Shown here: piece after piece, positions 1 to 14,079 of the stretch
Layout: each line of letters begins with the position of its first letter
Position numbering within the stretch: position 1 is the first letter of the stretch
Assembly (NCBI GenBank): GCA_000469685.2
Contig: LS997566.1
Location: 8,972,491 to 9,036,490, forward strand
Origin: Haemonchus contortus
Lineage: Eukaryota; Nematoda; Chromadorea; Rhabditida; Trichostrongylidae
DNA length: 64,000 bases
Direction of reading: 5' to 3'
Notes under the pieces: model-generated
Seen by the model: only the letters and a program-made list of their open reading frames with translations
Database searches by the model: none
What the model was told of the DNA's origin: nothing
Made by a program: the position numbers and the translations under genes

Positions 1-2330
1 TAAACTGAACTTTTAGGACAAGCGATAACGAGTTACTGCGGTGGCTGTACCTAAGAATGTGTACTGCAAACAATTGAACAAGAATCGAAGTCGCAAGAGG
101 GGAGAGGTTCAATTCGATCGGGTTGTTAGGCTTCTTAAGAGGTTTCTTTGACTGGTTCTTGCAATGTGCTTTCTAAAAGTGCTGTAATGGGACTATAGGT
201 AAAACACAAGGTACGGATCAAATTTCCCTGCTTTTCTTTTACACGAAACTCTTCTGCTTTCTAGAAAAGCTTGCAGAAGGAATGCATTACAAGGGCTCCT
301 TAGCAGAAAAGCCCATGCCTCATTACCAATGTGCACAACATAACACATCAATGAATCATGCAAAGGGCAAAAGAAAACGATGGGGCAGTGTAAGAACGTC
401 AATAATGAAAGAAATGGGAATTTCATAAGCAAGGGATAATAACTGTAAGTGTTTTAAGAACCCTTTTCGAAATTGGCAACAAATAGTTGATTTAAGGACC
501 TCTCTGACTCACATCCTCACGTCATTCGGTAATTTCAGCCTCGAGATTCTAGCCACGCAGTTTTTCTGTGTATCCATTAGGTTGGCAACTATGTAACTTC
601 AAACAACATTCACGGTAAAGGGGGTAACATCTGCTTTCCAAAGGGCTTTAAATTCCTAGATCAGGTACCTGGGTGTTTTATGGTCTCCATAGAACTGGGA
701 GCACTCCGTTCTTACCTAATATTCGGCTGAAGCGCGGAAAAACCGTTTTGAGATGCCCAACTCAACAACCTGCAATGCGCCAATCGCAAAACCATTCAAT
801 ACCAGTTACCCAGACACTAATAAGCGATGTAAGAACTGTTCTATACCATTGAAGACTCCATTTCTGCGACGATTCGAGTCAGGAACTGGTATGACGAGGG
901 TTTTGTATGCAAACAAGGTTTTAGTAAGAAAGGCAGAGAGAACCAAATATAGGCAAGCAATTATCGGAAGTTAGAGGCCAACTGTAGAGGAGTAGGGGGC
1001 ACTACCCTGCACTCAGCCTGATGTTTGAAAAGCGACGCTGGGCGCAGCGAGCCATCTGCTGCTGCGGAAAGCCTGCCTGGGCGGCTGCATGAACACATTT
1101 TGCTGGCATACTGTAAAGCGGTTAGCAATCGAACAGAAAAAAGGAACTGCTGCACAAACTACATTAAAAAGGATGCCAAATAAATCAAAACAATATCCTT
1201 CACAGCGTGATGCCCCACGTAGGCAGATTTTCTGAGAAGAAGTTCTCACTGCTATGCAAATAATGCTCTCCATTTCGTGGAATAACTCTTGAACCAAAAA
1301 GAATACTCAGGAAAAAGGGAAAATCCCAGCAGTTACTTTGCGACTGAATTCTTTTTCTAAACTCTACGAAATATGAAAAGTGACATGTGCCTAACTGCTA
1401 AACGCTCGTCCTAATGCACCTCTAAAGGTGATTGACAATTATTCGGCTCGATACTGTCAAAACCGGCAGGTGCACTACTTTGCAAAAAAATCGAAATCGC
1501 CAAGGTGACCGTTACTATCACAAAAACCACACAATTGAATCCTGCTCCGGTTGAACCCGACGGCAAGTAACCTACGCATCACGAGCGAGGGCCGTAGAAA
1601 CGTTCTGCCCCAGAAATCGGTAGAGTTATCCCTGCTATGAAGAGATTTCCGTCATGCCAGACATACTATTGTAAATTTGCACAGACGGAACTACGAAATC
1701 AATAACTCATAACGAGCTTCTCCTTTTTGAGGGGACATTTTAAAAAATGCAAACCGCTGTCTCCAATGTAAATTAGCCCACATAACATGAATGTTTAAGC
1801 ATGCTGCCGTATGCTACAAAGGCATACGCTTGATATTCACCTTCTGTGCGCGTATTGTTCATTGAAATTACACAAAAATTCTGAATTAGCGATTTTGCAG
1901 CGGTGCAGCTTCGTCTCCCCCAACATTGAGCGCTAAAGCGCAGAGAAGGAGGAGCACCGACTTTGCAGGTCCATAGTGGTGCTTGGGAGAGCGCTTTGGC
2001 TGAAAAAAAAACTAGATTTTTCAACTTGATGTTCTGCTGACTGCTATTATTTCGGGTCGCAAAAGCCCCATATGGGCAAAACTTGGAGCTCGAACGGGAG
2101 CTCTTTCGCCTGAGACCCAGGAGGGAAGGAGCACCAGAATGAATGGGTCAATCAAACACTCATTTCTTACTCGATCCAAGAGGCTTATGCAAAAACAATA
2201 TTTCCCTGATTAAGAAGCGTCTCAGTAGAATCAGCCACTTCTTTGCGCTTTACCGCTATGTATTAGGAGCCCCTTCCCACACATCCCACTACTACTATTC
2301 ATTCCTGAATTCCACTTTCTAAAACAGATG
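1..2330. other. No gene seen
   Basis: AT-leaning sequence with only short, overlapping chance frames on both strands. Confidence 0.6.
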
Positions 2331-2545
2331 CAGGTGCAGTGGCCAGTGGCGCATTATCTCACACGCACGTTATCACGACCATCCGGGAGGATAAAAGCAC
2401 TGACTTGAACATCGGCTGGCTACCGCAAGTGCATTCAATACGCCACTACGATTAGCACATTAACACTCCACTGAGCATGAAGTCGGATGCGTGGGCGCAT
2501 CACTCAGACGGGATTGATTAACGCATCGTGGCTTTGTCCTTAACT
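2331..2545 (+). repeat. SINE copy, internally deleted
   Basis: Has the head CAGGTGCAGTGGCCAGTGGC and the body from GGGAGGATAAAAGCACTGAC to TTTGTCCTT, but the B-box block is missing. Confidence 0.7.
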
Positions 2546-3235
2546 TTTATCAAGGTTTCACTAACGACGCTCGAATCACGGGCTTTACAGCAGCTTTTAC
2601 GAAAATTGTAGAAAATATTATGCATTTTGTAGTAAGTAAAAGTTACCCTTACTAAAGAGCAGAGTAAAGTCGATACATAAGCAAAAAGAAGTTGACTACC
2701 GCCCCTATGTTGCGCTATATATCATGCTCAGTGAAGTGTTAATGGGCTAATCGGAAAAACCGGAAGTAGTAATAGCAATCAAGGGGATCTCGACAGATAT
2801 TTCTAGTGCAACTTAGTAATGCCCTAGCAATGAACTGGGAATGTCTCCGTGATATAATTCTAGGTTGGCAAAGACATAACTGCGTATTTTTCTCTATTAC
2901 AATCATTTATTTTAAATGATAACAACCTATTTTCAAAGTGATTTATAGCTATAGCCCAGGTACCTCGGCATTTTATGATCAATATATAACTGACCAAACA
3001 TTCCTTTTTTGTGAAAGTCTGAACATTTGTGAAATTACATTTTCTTCAAGAACAAGCATTTACTTAGTTGTCAACCTGATAGCTAAGCTAAATCTGATCC
3101 CCTACTCCCACGACAACTGAGTAAAACAAGTCATCACCGGAACTTCCTTTCACGAACATATTTCAGTAGCCCAACTTAAAAGGCCTGAACACAAATCGCC
3201 GACCGTTCTACTGACTTTTTTGGGACTTTATGCAG

Positions 3236-3457
3236 TTGAGGCCGGTTCATTTTGGAATCGTACTCATGAATTTGAGGAGACGATTGGAAAACTCAAACTC
3301 ACAAAAAAAGTTAGAATGGTTTCAGTCGATTATGATAAGAAAGTAGCCGGGACGCTAACAACAAAACCAAATGCCGGCATTAGAAAATTTGTACCGTCAA
3401 TCATGAAGTATGAGCGCTTCTCAGACAGCACCTTGCATTCGACGACTGGATTGGGAA
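3236..3457 (+). other. Candidate orphan exon
   Basis: Acceptor TTTATGCAG ends at 3235 and a GTAGGT donor starts at 3458; between them 222 nt stay open in a frame containing SFWNRTHEFEETIGKLKL, VRMVSVDYDKKVAG and FVPSIMKYERF. Composition is protein-like, but no neighbouring exon was found and the family is not recognised. Confidence 0.28.
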
Positions 3458-4419
3458 GTAGGTGGGCTTTTCCCTTTCTTTTTCAGGATTAGGTTTTTTA
3501 CGTATTTTTTTGACTTTTCAGCATAACAAGCAGGTCCAGAAGGAGGTAATGAGAAGATTCGAGTAAGGAGAGTGACAATGCTTGTCGAAGAAGAGCGCAT
3601 TTGTTTGGTTAGTGCAGCGGTTGATTGCTCAACCAAGTCAGCTACTAATCGGACGTACATCTTACCTTATAAGAGTTTACAGCTGCATAAACATTCGAAA
3701 GGAGGCTCAGGTAAGTGAATAAGGCATGGAATGCTGGTTGCTTTGTTGGACATCGCAGTCTCCCAAAGAGGTTCTCTTTCTCAGCCTACCAAGTCATTGC
3801 CTTGGATTTGTATCCCATCAGTAAATGATCTCAATTAATGTGCCGTATGTCTCGGGGAACCTTTCATTGGCATTCTAGTCATTTACTCTTACGAACTTCT
3901 CATTACAACTGTCGTTCACGCTAGTCACGTTCATTGAGGGCCCAATTCCTAAGGAAATTATTTTGTTTGGCCAGGTTCCCCAGCTAAACTTGACCCTCCT
4001 TTCCGTTGGAGATCTAGGGAGAAACTCAGAGCTTCTTATCTGGGGCCAAGATCTACCCTTTTACCCAAGTTTCTACACAAAGTACTACGAGAAGTAGTAG
4101 TCCTTGCATTATTACCACTCAGGTAAATAGCAAGTGCAGGTGCCCGAAGAGACCGTAGGATTAAGTGGGAAGTCTCCAATATGGGGAAGATGATTGAGGT
4201 GGATATCGAAACAAAATGTTTAGCAGTCATGAGGATCTATCTACAAACTCATAAATTTTTGAGTCTGACACACTGGCACATTTACAGATCGATACGCAAA
4301 GGCATGGTGTCGCTATGAGACGCATGGTGATTAGTGAGGGAATCGCAGCAAATCAAGCTTTTTACTAGACAGGAAGGCAAAACCAGTAATGACAAAACTC
4401 TCTCTCACGGGGTCAGATA

Positions 4420-4670
4420 TGTTGTAGTGGCACGAGGCGCACTATCATAGACGCATGGTCTACGGTACGCGTCCATGCTCTAGATTCGCCAAAGCCAACC
4501 TAGCTTCCATCAGTCCAGGGTTGGATAACTGTTTGCAGACTCGTCTGAGAGGTTAAATGCTTTGATTTATGCCTCGGCCGGCCACTGCAAGTCATTGTAT
4601 AAGACTTATACGCATTCACCGCCAGTACGATTCTAAATGGAAGTTGAATGCGGGGCGCATCATAGCGTCG
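4420..4670 (+). repeat. SINE copy, diverged
   Basis: Head TGTAGTGGCACGAGGCGCAC, middle GTCCAGGGTTGGATAACTG and tail GATTCTAAATGGAAGTTGAA align in order with the 17-kb copy, with many substitutions. Confidence 0.65.
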
Positions 4671-7600
4671 GAAGGCAATGAATTTTCACTTTTATATAAA
4701 AATGAAGGGCTGAACTTATGTCAGGGGATGGCATCGAAGGTTCGTTATAATTATGTTCTCATCTGAGCGAGAGATGTTCAATAGGAACAGCAACAACAAC
4801 TCGTCTGCACATGGCGCTAAACAACAAGGGTTGAGCCTAGGGACTAGCATTTTTTGAGGGAAGAACTGTTTGGTAAACCGAGACACTTATGTTTTATGAG
4901 CCATGGAAGAAACAGAACATTTGCTAGGACAACTCGAAAACTGAGTGCCAAGGGGATTGTGAGACAAAGTGATTTTACCAGTAACATTAGAAATCTAACA
5001 TTAAGTTCGTATAACCGATGTCCCTTTTCTCAGATGCTCTGTGTGGCTGCAAATGAGGCAGTGTTTATGCAGAGAAGACGGAGAGAGGTAGAGGATTAAC
5101 CGAAATATACCTGTACTGCTTTTTTTTTACACGAAATCCTAGCTTTTTTTTTACACGAAATGGTAATGTTGTTGTCATGAAGCAATTTTGTTTACTAGGC
5201 CATGACCCGGATTCAAAAGTTATGGTGAAAACTATCTTAGGGGGTAGGTTCGTAGGTGAAGTGGGCGATCCGTAACTTCACAGAGGACAGGTTGCCATAC
5301 GATTCTATACAACGATAGGACACACCTCCTCACTCCAAGGTCAACTACCACTTTTTTTCAAGTTATGCAGCAGATTTATTGTTGAAATGGGTTTTTGAAC
5401 GGGGGATTTCAGCTTTTCATTACGTTCTTTGCTTGCAAAATAAATTTTGAGCTTCACATTGATCATCATTCTCGACAGAACTCGGATGAGAGCAATCGCG
5501 GGACGGCCGCATTGACACAGCCTATACCTAAACTTCGTATAAGAGCAACTGACTGTTCGCCGGGTAACAAACGACCTTTCCAATAGGGCAGAGCACCGAG
5601 GTGCGACGCCAGTGTCAGAGTGATTCGACGGTAACAATGACAGTGGAAACGATAGATATTCGGATAAAAAATGCCGATAGTCTGCCACATTGCCAATCAT
5701 GTGAGGCCCTACATGTGGGCAACGCTGCCTCACATCGTGTGACTCCATGGGCGGAAAATTAGTGCATATGAACTCATGGGGATTGAATCGAGCTTTCTTT
5801 GATGCTGTTGTTTTCCTCCCTTCGTCAGTCCACGCCCGGTTTTAACGCTAACCGCAGAATGGAACCCGTCATCTGATCCTGCCTGGCCAGGATCAGATGA
5901 CGAGTGTGGCTGAGCTGATCCCTGTATAAGTTTGATGTTTACAGAAAATATACGAAATTCTTGGTATCAAGCCCGGATAGGCTGAAGGAAGTTACAATCG
6001 TCATCGCATGCCTCTTGGATAGAATACCAAATGATGTCCCAATCGGGATAGCTAAGCCTATCGCCCTTCCAAAGTATGTTGATAGGATCATTTCCCGGTG
6101 TACTACAAGTATAGGAGAGACCCCTCGAAAGGGCAGAGCAGGTACATCCATTCGTATATCAACAGACCCACTTAATTCAGTGCGTCTATGTACGCATCCG
6201 AATGCCCCTAGATTCTGACTCCATTCGAGTGCATGGCGCAACCCAGCACCCGATTAATCTATGGTGTTGTGGGGACTATTTTTGATATACACCGGTGCAT
6301 TTACTTGTTCCAGTTGGTGTCAGGAAAACAACTTCCTGAGGACGAACGTTGCCGGCGCCCATAAAAAGAGTTGGTTTTACGTAATTTATTGATGGCCTTG
6401 GAAGTCGGGGGTAGCTGCATTTATTCCGACAACAATGTAAGACACTCGTGCTCAATGAAGTATTACTGGGATATTTCCATTGTTATTTACTTGCACTGAA
6501 TGTTTTCCATGCAATACGGGCGAAATACGTAGGGAGGGCATCGGGTTGACGGGGGGAAAAACAACACGATCAATAAGGAGCGCCTTCCGCATGGAAATTA
6601 TGTTAATTTAATAGATTCATCCGAATTATAAAGTGAATTAAGGAGATGCAGATTGGCCTGAGATTTGCAATAGCGGACCTCATTTTTTCCCCTCTCTAGT
6701 TGTTTTTAATGCGGTTGAATGGGTTGAAAAGGAAATTGACTGCGGAGAAAGTGGCTCTCAAAGGAGGGGAAACGAGCCGAGCGACATCGTTATCGATTAT
6801 CAATACGTTAACTTGACATAATCGCTTCCATTTTCGGCTTATTTTCTTTTTTTCTTCGGTCGCTTCCTTCCGAACATCAAATTTGCCATTCGGCCAGACA
6901 AACCCACGTCAGTTTTTTCGTGAATGCAGCGCGCAAATTCAGTCAAAGACACGTCACTACGAAGGGGTTGGTGAATCCAACCGTCTTCTGATGAAAAGGA
7001 AAAGTATAAACTGACCTTTAGATCTGTTGCGATCACCCCTGATTAGTCGGTACCCGTATAGCTGCAATGGGCACCGGGCTTTCTTCGTTGGGCTTGTACC
7101 TGAATGTTTCAAAAATTCATTAATAAGCTTCATGGGTGGAAAGAATTCAAACATACTTCGAAAAGAGAGCTTTACAGATAAATTCCGAAAAGAACGAGAG
7201 CTGGTTGGAGGGCAGATGGCATGACCAGAAAGAAAAAGGTAATCAGGCAATGGGGCTGAATCTTGTTCGTGATGGCGTCATTCCCGGAATTCCTCCCTTG
7301 CAGATGTATCATCCTGAGAACTCCCTGATGGAATCGGGCTTGTGTCCCGTTATCAGTGTCGAGGAAAGGAATCCTATTCTCTAAAAAAGTGATGGAGCCC
7401 ATATGAGGTGCATTTCAATGAATCTCCAATGATTTAGCTTTTATTGATAGCCTTTTCCACGCTTCTTTCACCCCTGCGACAGACGGGTTATAAAATTTGG
7501 AAAGGTCCTTATTGGACGGGATGGGATTGTAATTTGGGCGTACATACTGCAACGCTCAGCCGTACACCACTCTTATTCCAGTGTTCGGGAACCTTCGATT

Positions 7601-8519
7601 CGCATTAGAAAAAGTTTCCAAAAAACGGGTAGTCTGGGGGAAGGGCCTATTCGTAGTAGCAGCTCAGCAGCTCCAAAATCGTCAGGTGTTTTTGGACAAC
7701 GACGAGTTCCCTTTGTTTACCGCTGCACGCCCGTTCATTTGTCGGCTACGGCAACAAAGCCATTCTGTACTATAGTGATTCGTCTTTGATGTATTATAAG
7801 AAGAAAACATATGATCTGTATGAAATTCTAAATATTGGGGACAATTATCAATGAGGTCCCCCCTTTTGAAGAAGAATTACCATGGCAGTGTTGTAGACGA
7901 AAACAAAAGTGCACTGGAGGCTTGAGTTAATTGCAGTTTGGAGTGATCATTTCAAGGTTGAAAGTCTCTCCCTTCATTCCAAGATAAACGGAAATCGAAA
8001 ATTCCAGAAACGGCTGCAAGCTGCCGGAGGACTGAGGTGATTCCAACGACTCTGCAGGAAATTTATAATGAAAAGATTGAAGCCAGGAAAAAAAAGTCGG
8101 CGACCAAGATTCGGCCGATCGGCCGGCCATGCTCCATTTCTCAAGGAAAACCTTTTCTAGTTCTCCATCACTTCAAAGATAACAGGAGCTGGTACGTCAC
8201 AGACACTTGAGGGTAAACAGAATCCAGGCTGAAGGTTCTGTTCACGGTCGATGGTGTAATCTCTCTCTCACTAACGCACACAGTGTGAGAGCGAACTTAG
8301 CACGCACCGAGTGCTTGGGGGCCATGTGGGCGGCCTGCTGTGAAAATCGATTCCTTTTCAAAGAACATGAAAAGACTATAAATACAATTACCATTCAAAT
8401 GACTCCAGATTTTCGATCATAAATTTTATCTTATCTAAATAAATGAAGATATAAAAATTAGAGATAAATGGCTTCCAGAATTAAGGCAGTTCCGAAAAAT
8501 CCACAAAATTTCAATGTCA
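4671..8519. other. No gene seen
   Basis: Contains the hairpin at 5867, a tandem pair of TTTTTTTTACACGAAAT at 5118-5160, and antiparallel chance frames at 5939-6241; no splice-consistent exon chain. Confidence 0.5.
5867..5902. repeat. Perfect 15-bp hairpin
   Basis: CGTCATCTGATCCTG at 5867-5881 is the exact complement of 5888-5902, with the 6-base loop CCTGGC. Confidence 0.8.
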
Positions 8520-9320
8520 TTTTCAAATAGACGGACAGCCAGCAGCCTTAACGATCCAGCCGCGTAGCATAACCATAGAGGGACGAAAGGGAATACTAAC
8601 GAAGAATCTCAACAGACGGCTGCGCCCGTCGCTTCGAACGGCGCAGAGGAGGAAGTCGCACGATTCGATGGTGACGCGACTATAATGGCACATCGACCGC
8701 GTCATCCCACACGCACACATTAGTCAGAATTCAACAACGGCACCAGTCATCGAAAGTCGTGTTCGGTATGCTGAGAATCGACTGGGAAGAAGACAGCCAC
8801 AGCGGAATGTAATTAGGAGCTGTACCTCAGAATGAATACGACCCAGGCGGCCAGTCGCAGCAGGCAAGTCTCTCGAGGAAATCTAGAAAAAGCGCCGCTC
8901 GCTACCGGAGCGTTTCGACCCACAGGATGCCAGAATCGATCGTTGTCAGGACATCGGGAACGGTACCGAACCGGGAAACGACGACGATGGTGAACCGTGG
9001 ACAATATGCAGGAATCATTCCGACCAGCATGAATTACCATCACTGTACGGCCACCGCCAATAACCACAGGAGTGCGGCTCACACAACGAACGCTGTTGAT
9101 CGGTACGTGAGGCGTCGGGGCCGCCGCCCTCTCAGCTGACAGCCAGCGCTCGCCACGCTCTGGCGAACTCCATCAACCGAGGCACTCTCTCGTCTACACA
9201 GCGCTCTGTGTCTGTAGAAGTTCATGCACTCTCAGCACGAAGTCGCTCTAACGTCTAGTTCCGACACGCAATCTCTCTTGCCCTCTAGCCGTACTGAATC
9301 AGGTGACACTCGCAAAATCC
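8520..9320. other. GC-rich stretch without a recognised gene
   Basis: Visibly richer in G, C and CpG than its surroundings on both sides (which are AT-rich). Short frames exist on both strands (for example 8927-9139 +, 8813-9082 -), but no exon chain could be built. It could be a promoter/first-exon region of an unseen gene or a transposon piece. Confidence 0.4.
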
Positions 9321-10834
9321 TTTTTTTTTCTTGAAAATTGGTAATATACTACAAAATCTTAGCCGCAATCCGAAAATTGCAGATACCAATAACAATAGAA
9401 ATGGCCCTGCCATAGGCCATAAAGCGATCAAACGCTTGTCTAAAGCGATAAGTACTCATTCAGACGTCACGCATGGGCATTACCATTTCTTCTAGAAACG
9501 TCCCACGAGTACGTATGTACTTGTTGATAGATGAGTGCTTCCCCCTTTGTTCAATTTATTTGTCGGACCTTCTATTTAAGTGCTAACAAAGTAGGACATT
9601 TTGCGTCCGGACGTAAGGGGATATTAATGAAAGCACTTATGGCCCCTCTTCAGCGTCGGCTAATATAAACTACGTGGACAACGACCTTTAGTTGTACGAA
9701 ATTTTCGTAGGGCAGGAACGGATAGAGAGAGAAGGGTTGCACTACAGAAGATGGCATGGAATACTTCATCGTTCCGTTTTTCGAATTCCGACTTCCGGCT
9801 TCCAAAGATTGGCAAACGATTGGCAGTTAAGCAAATCTAGGATATTGGTGGCGGATCAGAATGGGATCTTGTGGGAAGGGAAAGGCTGCACAAGTGAGAG
9901 GGTTTAAAGGAATCACCCGTTTGAAAAGTCTTTCGTTTTTGAAAAAACGACTATCGACACATTGACATTGACAGCCTGAGTTATGATCCCGGCACAGGAT
10001 ATCCCACATTACAGCAGAACCTCCGATTTTATAAAAATCATTGGTTTGCTACGTTAGAATGGGAACCCACATCGCACTTTTCGTCGCACTGACTGTCAAC
10101 ATCATTTAGAATAGATGAAGTGAAAAGGAAGAACCTATCGATACGCCGATTCAAAGCAAGCATGTCGGAGGATCAATTTTTACTGGATAATGCTGATTTT
10201 TTTCTAAAAAAAGGCTACATCAAGTTCTAATCCAGCACGTCAGCTTCCATATCGAACGTCAGAATGCGCTATGCACGTCTTATGGGTGATTCTTAACTTT
10301 TCAAATGTGGCAGCAGTATTCTATCGGAATTTCAATTTTGAGCTTATTCTATGCCCCTCTCAAATGCTAGTGTTATTGACAATTGCTGCAATTTGCCGGA
10401 TGAGAGCAGGAAGGCGATTTACTAGCCGGAATTTGATGCTATGTGCATGTATCGTTTGATTCCCGTCTGCCCTCCCACTTTCCCCGCCCATCACCGGGAT
10501 AAATGGCATGTGAATCCTTGGATTTCTGGAATGTTCTCTGTTAAAAGGCGATATGGCTTCGATAATTTTCTAGAACCTAGAACGGATATATAGCTGAATC
10601 TTGCTAAACCATACTTTTCCAAGGCAGTAGTCAAAACATTCTTTTTAAAAGACGGATCAGTCGCTTATTTCTGCTTGAAAAGCACTTTTCCCATTAGGTC
10701 ATCAAGATGAATTAAGAAGAAAGTGCACAGTGCCAATGAATGCTTATTTATTCATTTAAGCACTTGTGAAGGTGAACAATAGGATGAAAAATCAAAAGCA
10801 ATCGATTATAATTACTGCAGAAGGTAAAGGGTGG

Positions 10835-11105
10835 ATGTGGTGCAGAGGGCAGAGGCGCACCATCACACTCACTTGGTCCAGGGATTGAATACTGGGTCGA
10901 TGCTAGTCCAAGACTACAAAGCCCTCCTCTTCCAACTGTGGTTGGTTCATTGGTTTCAGACATGTTTGGAAGGATAAAAATGCTGACTTGTACATTGGCT
11001 GGTAACTGCAACTCATTGCATAGGCCACGTATGTATACAAGGCGGCTCTACGATTCTGAATGGAAGTCGAAGGCCGGGCGTATCCTTGAATCAGGGTTGA
11101 TTTAC
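10835..11105 (+). repeat. SINE copy
   Basis: GTGGTGCAGAGGGCAGAGGC head, degenerate B box GGATTGAATACTGG, then AAATGCTGACTTGTACATTG and GATTCTGAATGGAAGTCGAA. Confidence 0.75.
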
Positions 11106-12229
11106 CGTGAAAACATTATCACTGCCCTTATTGACGTGATTACAAAATGCCAGAAATTTCTATAAGCATGCATGGTACCATTTCTGTGTGTTTTTCCCAA
11201 TTTCCCATATACAATTTGAACCTTCCTGGGAACATCTATCGCTTCCGATTTGATCTAAGCACATTCTGTCTGGAGCTAAATGTGCTTTGTGCACTTGAAA
11301 AAACTAGCTGAAAACCTAATCAGGTAAGGCTTCTTCAGGATGTCCGCCTTGTGCTCTTAGATAAGCTCGTTAATTCAGATTCAAATGAAAGCAGCCTCGT
11401 CAGTGTGACTAGATATTGTTTTTCCCTCAAGTGGAGGAATATTATCCAGACGGGATCCACTATCCAACCTGGAACTCATGTAAATCATCACATCGGGATT
11501 GTTGATATTTCAACCTATGCGAAAAGCATCCTCGTAGGGTTGCGGGTGAGCAGGCAAAGGAGACCTGAGGAGGATTGTTTGGGCTATCATTACTGAAACC
11601 CGAAAAAGTGACAGTTGACAAATATGTGTTCGGATCAACTCAGCACATATTAAGCAATCCTGGGAGAGCCCTTTTGTTCATGGGAATCTTGACAATCAAT
11701 CACAATTACAATCAGAAAGTAAATTAGTATCATTAGGTGACGTGAATCTTGACGTCAAATGGAAATTGGATCGATTACCGGACAGGATATAAGTATTGCT
11801 TTTCCGTTGACGACTTCATAATTTGTGCCATCGTTGTGACATCAGAAATTTAGAAAAACACGAATTGGGCAGATAAAGTGACTTTCGCGACCCGCTAAAG
11901 AACGCTTTTTGCACAAAGAGATAAGAGATGTGTCAATTAAATAATCTAAGTCACAACATGCCCATGTATCTGAAGGAGAAATCATTTTTTACAAGGTTGT
12001 GCCATTGCTAGATGACTGGCAAGCAGTCTCTCCATGCTCTGTGTGAAAGTGAGTTCAAGGAGACCGCTTCGATCTATTGCAAAGGGATCAAACTTCGTGC
12101 TCTGTTGCTGGTGAAAGTGGCAATCACCTGGGCAGCGTTCTGTGATGTAAATCCTCCTAACTGACTGCAGTTCAAGTTAGCCCCATCTCTCAGTTTATGA
12201 AAAAACTTACTGATTAGGATGATTAGGAA

Positions 12230-12475
12230 TGAATTCTTCGACGTCAGTCCATGCCGATTTTGGTATGCACCCTGCCTTCGACTCCCTTTAGGGAACTTAG
12301 TGGCGTTTGAATGCGTATGTGGCTTATGCAATGACTTCCAGGGGCCAGCCAACGTGCAAGTCTGTGCTTTTCTACCTTAGACATGTAGCACCAATTAGCC
12401 GATCCTGGAAGGAAGGCTTGGTCATCCTAGACGAACATCAAGACGGGATTCGATCCCTGGACCATGTGCGTCCGC
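12230..12475 (-). repeat. SINE copy
   Basis: Minus-strand copy with B box complement GGGATTCGATCCC near 12437 and the tail near 12280 (CTTCGACTCCC). Confidence 0.75.
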
Positions 12476-13391
12476 GCCCTTCGCGATGAAGAGACCGTTA
12501 CGAGTTGTGGAGTTTCTGTAACAACTAAATGGTGGGATATGCAAAATAATAATAGAGAACTTGCTCTCCTTTCCATTAGTTTGGTATTTAAGTAGCAGAA
12601 ATATGATTTAAGAGCGGTCTGGTTAAGTAAGACATTGAGAGGTTTCTTCCAGGGTGCTAAAAAACCTGTGCTGAGTGGGGACAGAGGTAGTCAATCAAGG
12701 GTGAGTCAGGTTTACATTGATGATTCATTTTCTGAGTGGTCCAGGGACCGGAAAAAATTGGCAGAGATGAGCAAAAGTGATTGGCACAGAAGAGACGAGT
12801 GCTGAGCGGGGCTGGCACGTCTGCGGAAGTAGATTTAGTTTAAAATTTTATAACCTGATGACTGGAAGGAAAAATCGGCAGTAATAGGTAGTACTTCTTG
12901 ACGAAGAGACTACATTCGGTCATCGTGAATGAGCCCTGCTTATCAGGGTCGAGGCCCGGACTAGAACCTGCAAAACAGGCCCATCGGGCTAAATGGTTCA
13001 TTGATAGCTATTTCCCAGCTTGAAAAAGCTAGTTAGCGGCTCTTTGGAAAGTAAAAGTAGTTCCAACAACAAGTCTTTAGGTTTTTCCTATAGGTCATTC
13101 ATTATTTTGCATGCTAGACATCGATGAAAGTTTAGAGGGCTCTTGGGAATTGACACATACGGGAACAGCACTGAAAACTTCATAACTCAACAATCGCGTG
13201 ACACGTCAAACGGCCGATTGGTCTATTAGGCTGCTTAGAGCTGCTTTTATTTCCCAGATAATCGCCGTCAATCCCATCCTTCGTCATTCCTTACAAAAAA
13301 GCCAAGAGCATCCATCCTACGTAAACTCGTTCTTCTGCACTCTATGGTAAGGCACGTGGTCTGCATCATATTCTATGAAGATATTAAAGCG

Positions 13392-13645
13392 TCGGCCAAT
13401 TCCGTTCTGGGGATGCGCCCAGGCATTCGACCTTCATTAGGAACCGTAGTAGCGTATTGAATTCGTGTGTGGCCTATACAATGACTTGTTGTGGCCAGCC
13501 GACGTACAAGCCTGTGCTTTTATCCTCCCAGACGTCGAATTAAGTCAGCCAATCGGTTGACTTTAGCGGATATCGATTTGGAATTCGAACCCGTGACCAT
13601 ACGTGTGTGAAGTGCACCATTTGCCACTACACTACCTGCACCCTA
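13392..13645 (-). repeat. SINE copy
   Basis: Minus-strand copy with GAATTCGAACCCGTGACC (B box complement) near 13580 and CACTACACTACCTGCACC head complement at 13625-13642. Confidence 0.78.
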
Positions 13646-14079
13646 GTGGTTGCTCTGGAAACATTCCGGTACGTAATGCAGCTTCTGAGCGAGTGAAGGA
13701 CATTTTGGTTGCAGTGAGGTATATTTCATGGAGATCTTTCTAGCAATTCAAGCCATGCCCCGTTTTCCGTAATTCCGCTGAGATAAATGACAAGTTTTGC
13801 ATAATTTTCTCCTTTATGTCCAGAGAATTTATTCGTCGGATCGATGTCAGCTGTATATAAGATGATTTCCTCATCACATTAAAGCCGTTGAATAGGGTAG
13901 TTGGCTTGTGCACATGTGGGAAATAAGAGCGCTCTAACGGCTGTTTACGTGGCGATGGAGACGGTACCCAGGTTAGTTTCCTGGGAGGAGTGGCGATAAG
14001 GCCTCGAAGATCTTGAAGCGTTCCCTACTCCACTTGGCTGATGGATTTAAAGGGATGTCGTCATGATCGACTCTCGATA

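Noticed and set aside
12900..13020. Possible tRNA gene
   Set aside because: GGGTCGAGGCCCGG resembles a B box, but there is no A box or closing stem at the right distance.
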